Shown in pieces: positions 58,479 to 59,129 of a DNA stretch of 59,129 nt (its first letter is position 1; each line of letters opens with the position of its first letter). A model generated the notes under the pieces. The model saw only the letters and a program-made list of their open reading frames with translations, did not search any database and had not been told where the DNA came from. Origin of the DNA: Nitrospirillum amazonense (GTDB lineage: Bacteria; Pseudomonadota; Alphaproteobacteria; Azospirillales; Azospirillaceae). The position numbers and the translations under genes are program-made. Where the stretch lies: assembly GCF_007828035.1 (NCBI RefSeq), contig NZ_VITV01000014.1, positions 56,552-115,680 of the forward strand. Direction: 5' to 3'.

Positions 58479-59129
58479 CTATTTGTCGCCCACGATGCGG
58501 GCGTGGCGGGGGGACTGGCGGCGGAAGGCGGAATAGTACTTTGCCATCACCTTGCTGGGGGCGGCCAGCCGCGCCAGCAGTTGGTTACGGAAACCGATGG
58601 CCAGGGCGTCCTGCGGCTCGTGGGCGAGGTTCGCCGTGGGATGTTTGACCCAGGCGGGAATCGCCGGCTCTGCCGGGATGAGGCCCAGTTCGCGTCCCGT
58701 GGTGGCGAACAGGGAGAGGGCGTGGTCGATCTGGCTGCGGCTGTGAGCGGCGCTGACGCTGGAGCGGAGCAGGGCAAGGCCCTTGGGTGTGGCGGGGGGC
58801 AGGCTGACGTTGGTGTAAAGGCCGGCCTCCAGCAGGCGTGTCCAGAAGGCGAAGGCCGTCTTGGGATCCGGCATGATGGCGGAGACGACGGGGCTGGCCT
58901 CGGGCCCGACATGGAAGCCCAGGTCGCCGAGGCCGGCATGGAAGCGGCGGGCGTTGTCCATCAGCTGCTGGCGCAAGGCCGGGCGGTGGCGCAGCTGGTT
59001 CAGCGCCTCCGTCACCGCCGCCACCACGGCCGGGGGTAGGGAGGCGGTGAACATGTAAGGCCGGCTGGCGACACGCAGGATGTCGAAGCCGTCCATGTCG
59101 CTGACGCAGAAGCCGCCGATGCCGCCCAG
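58479..59129 (-). CDS. Alpha-oxoamine synthase family enzyme, C-terminal part (5' end beyond window)
   Basis: 216 residues are visible, entering from the right edge as LGGIGGFCVSDMDGFDILRV. This is the stretch just after the PLP-binding lysine of alpha-oxoamine synthases (5-aminolevulinate, 8-amino-7-oxononanoate, 2-amino-3-ketobutyrate or serine palmitoyltransferase families), so the lysine lies outside. SRPYMFTASLPPAVVAAVTEAL and GLYTNVSLPPATPKGLALLRSSVSAAHSRSQIDHAL are typical C-terminal blocks. A tail after about residue 150 (HPTANLAHEPQDALAIGFRN) goes beyond the usual end of the family. An internal ATG at 59096 is not the start. The specific product cannot be assigned. Confidence 0.85.
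   Translation of the reverse strand: MGGIGGFCVSDMDGFDILRVASRPYMFTASLPPAVVAAVTEALNQLRHRPALRQQLMDNARRFHAGLGDLGFHVGPEASPVVSAIMPDPKTAFAFWTRLLEAGLYTNVSLPPATPKGLALLRSSVSAAHSRSQIDHALSLFATTGRELGLIPAEPAIPAWVKHPTANLAHEPQDALAIGFRNQLLARLAAPSKVMAKYYSAFRRQSPRHARIVGDK

Overview
The window is 59 kb of dense, high-GC bacterial DNA with 41 protein-coding genes I can support, two of them cut by the window edges. I see no rRNA, tRNA, CRISPR array or insertion sequence. The organism is most likely an alphaproteobacterium, plausibly in or near the Azospirillaceae/Rhodospirillales. The reasons are an NDUFS4-type complex I accessory protein, GGAAC-N17-GTT sites resembling EcfG general-stress promoters, an Ior-type molybdenum hydroxylase operon, and codon use dominated by G/C third positions. 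The genus is inference.

Layout. 1-9946 (minus): a giant filamentous-haemagglutinin-type adhesin running off the left edge. 10433-14402 (minus): a three-gene periplasmic molybdenum hydroxylase operon (2Fe-2S subunit, molybdopterin subunit, triheme cytochrome c). 14823-17032: a PEP mutase/isocitrate lyase-family enzyme, an O-methyltransferase-like protein and a TetR regulator. 17136-24765: a Wzi-like outer-membrane protein, a TetR regulator with a priming sugar transferase, an ECF sigma factor with a membrane anti-sigma factor, and a divergent DUF1329/DUF1302 pair. 24762-41750: a Wzx/Wzy-type polysaccharide locus (fused dehydrogenase, ABC exporter, glycosyltransferases, polymerase/ligase, flippase, Wzz-like protein, large SLBB exporter). 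41831-51298: a run rich in radical SAM enzymes and methyltransferases plus an amidohydrolase and a YdcF-like protein. 51300-55443 (minus): a monoheme cytochrome c, decaheme cytochrome and PioB/MtrB-type porin operon for electron transfer across the outer membrane. 55555-58222: three genes with features of a general-stress group. 58479-59129: the C-terminal part of an alpha-oxoamine synthase.

The main regulatory observation is a promoter-like motif, GGGGAATA-N15-CCGTC, found seven times, each just upstream of a gene or operon and pointing at it. Targets are the TetR/priming-transferase operon, the ECF sigma/anti-sigma operon itself, the fused dehydrogenase, a glycosyltransferase, the Wzz/GT2/SLBB-export operon, the radical SAM operon, and the extracellular-electron-transfer operon. 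The simplest reading is that the locally encoded ECF sigma factor controls itself, a surface polysaccharide with radical SAM tailoring, and the outer-membrane electron conduit as one regulon. The motif is read directly from the sequence; its assignment to this sigma factor is inference.

Most of the other long open frames, on both strands, are GC-driven shadows of the genes listed here and were left out. Functions for the unusual polysaccharide and radical SAM genes are given at family level only.
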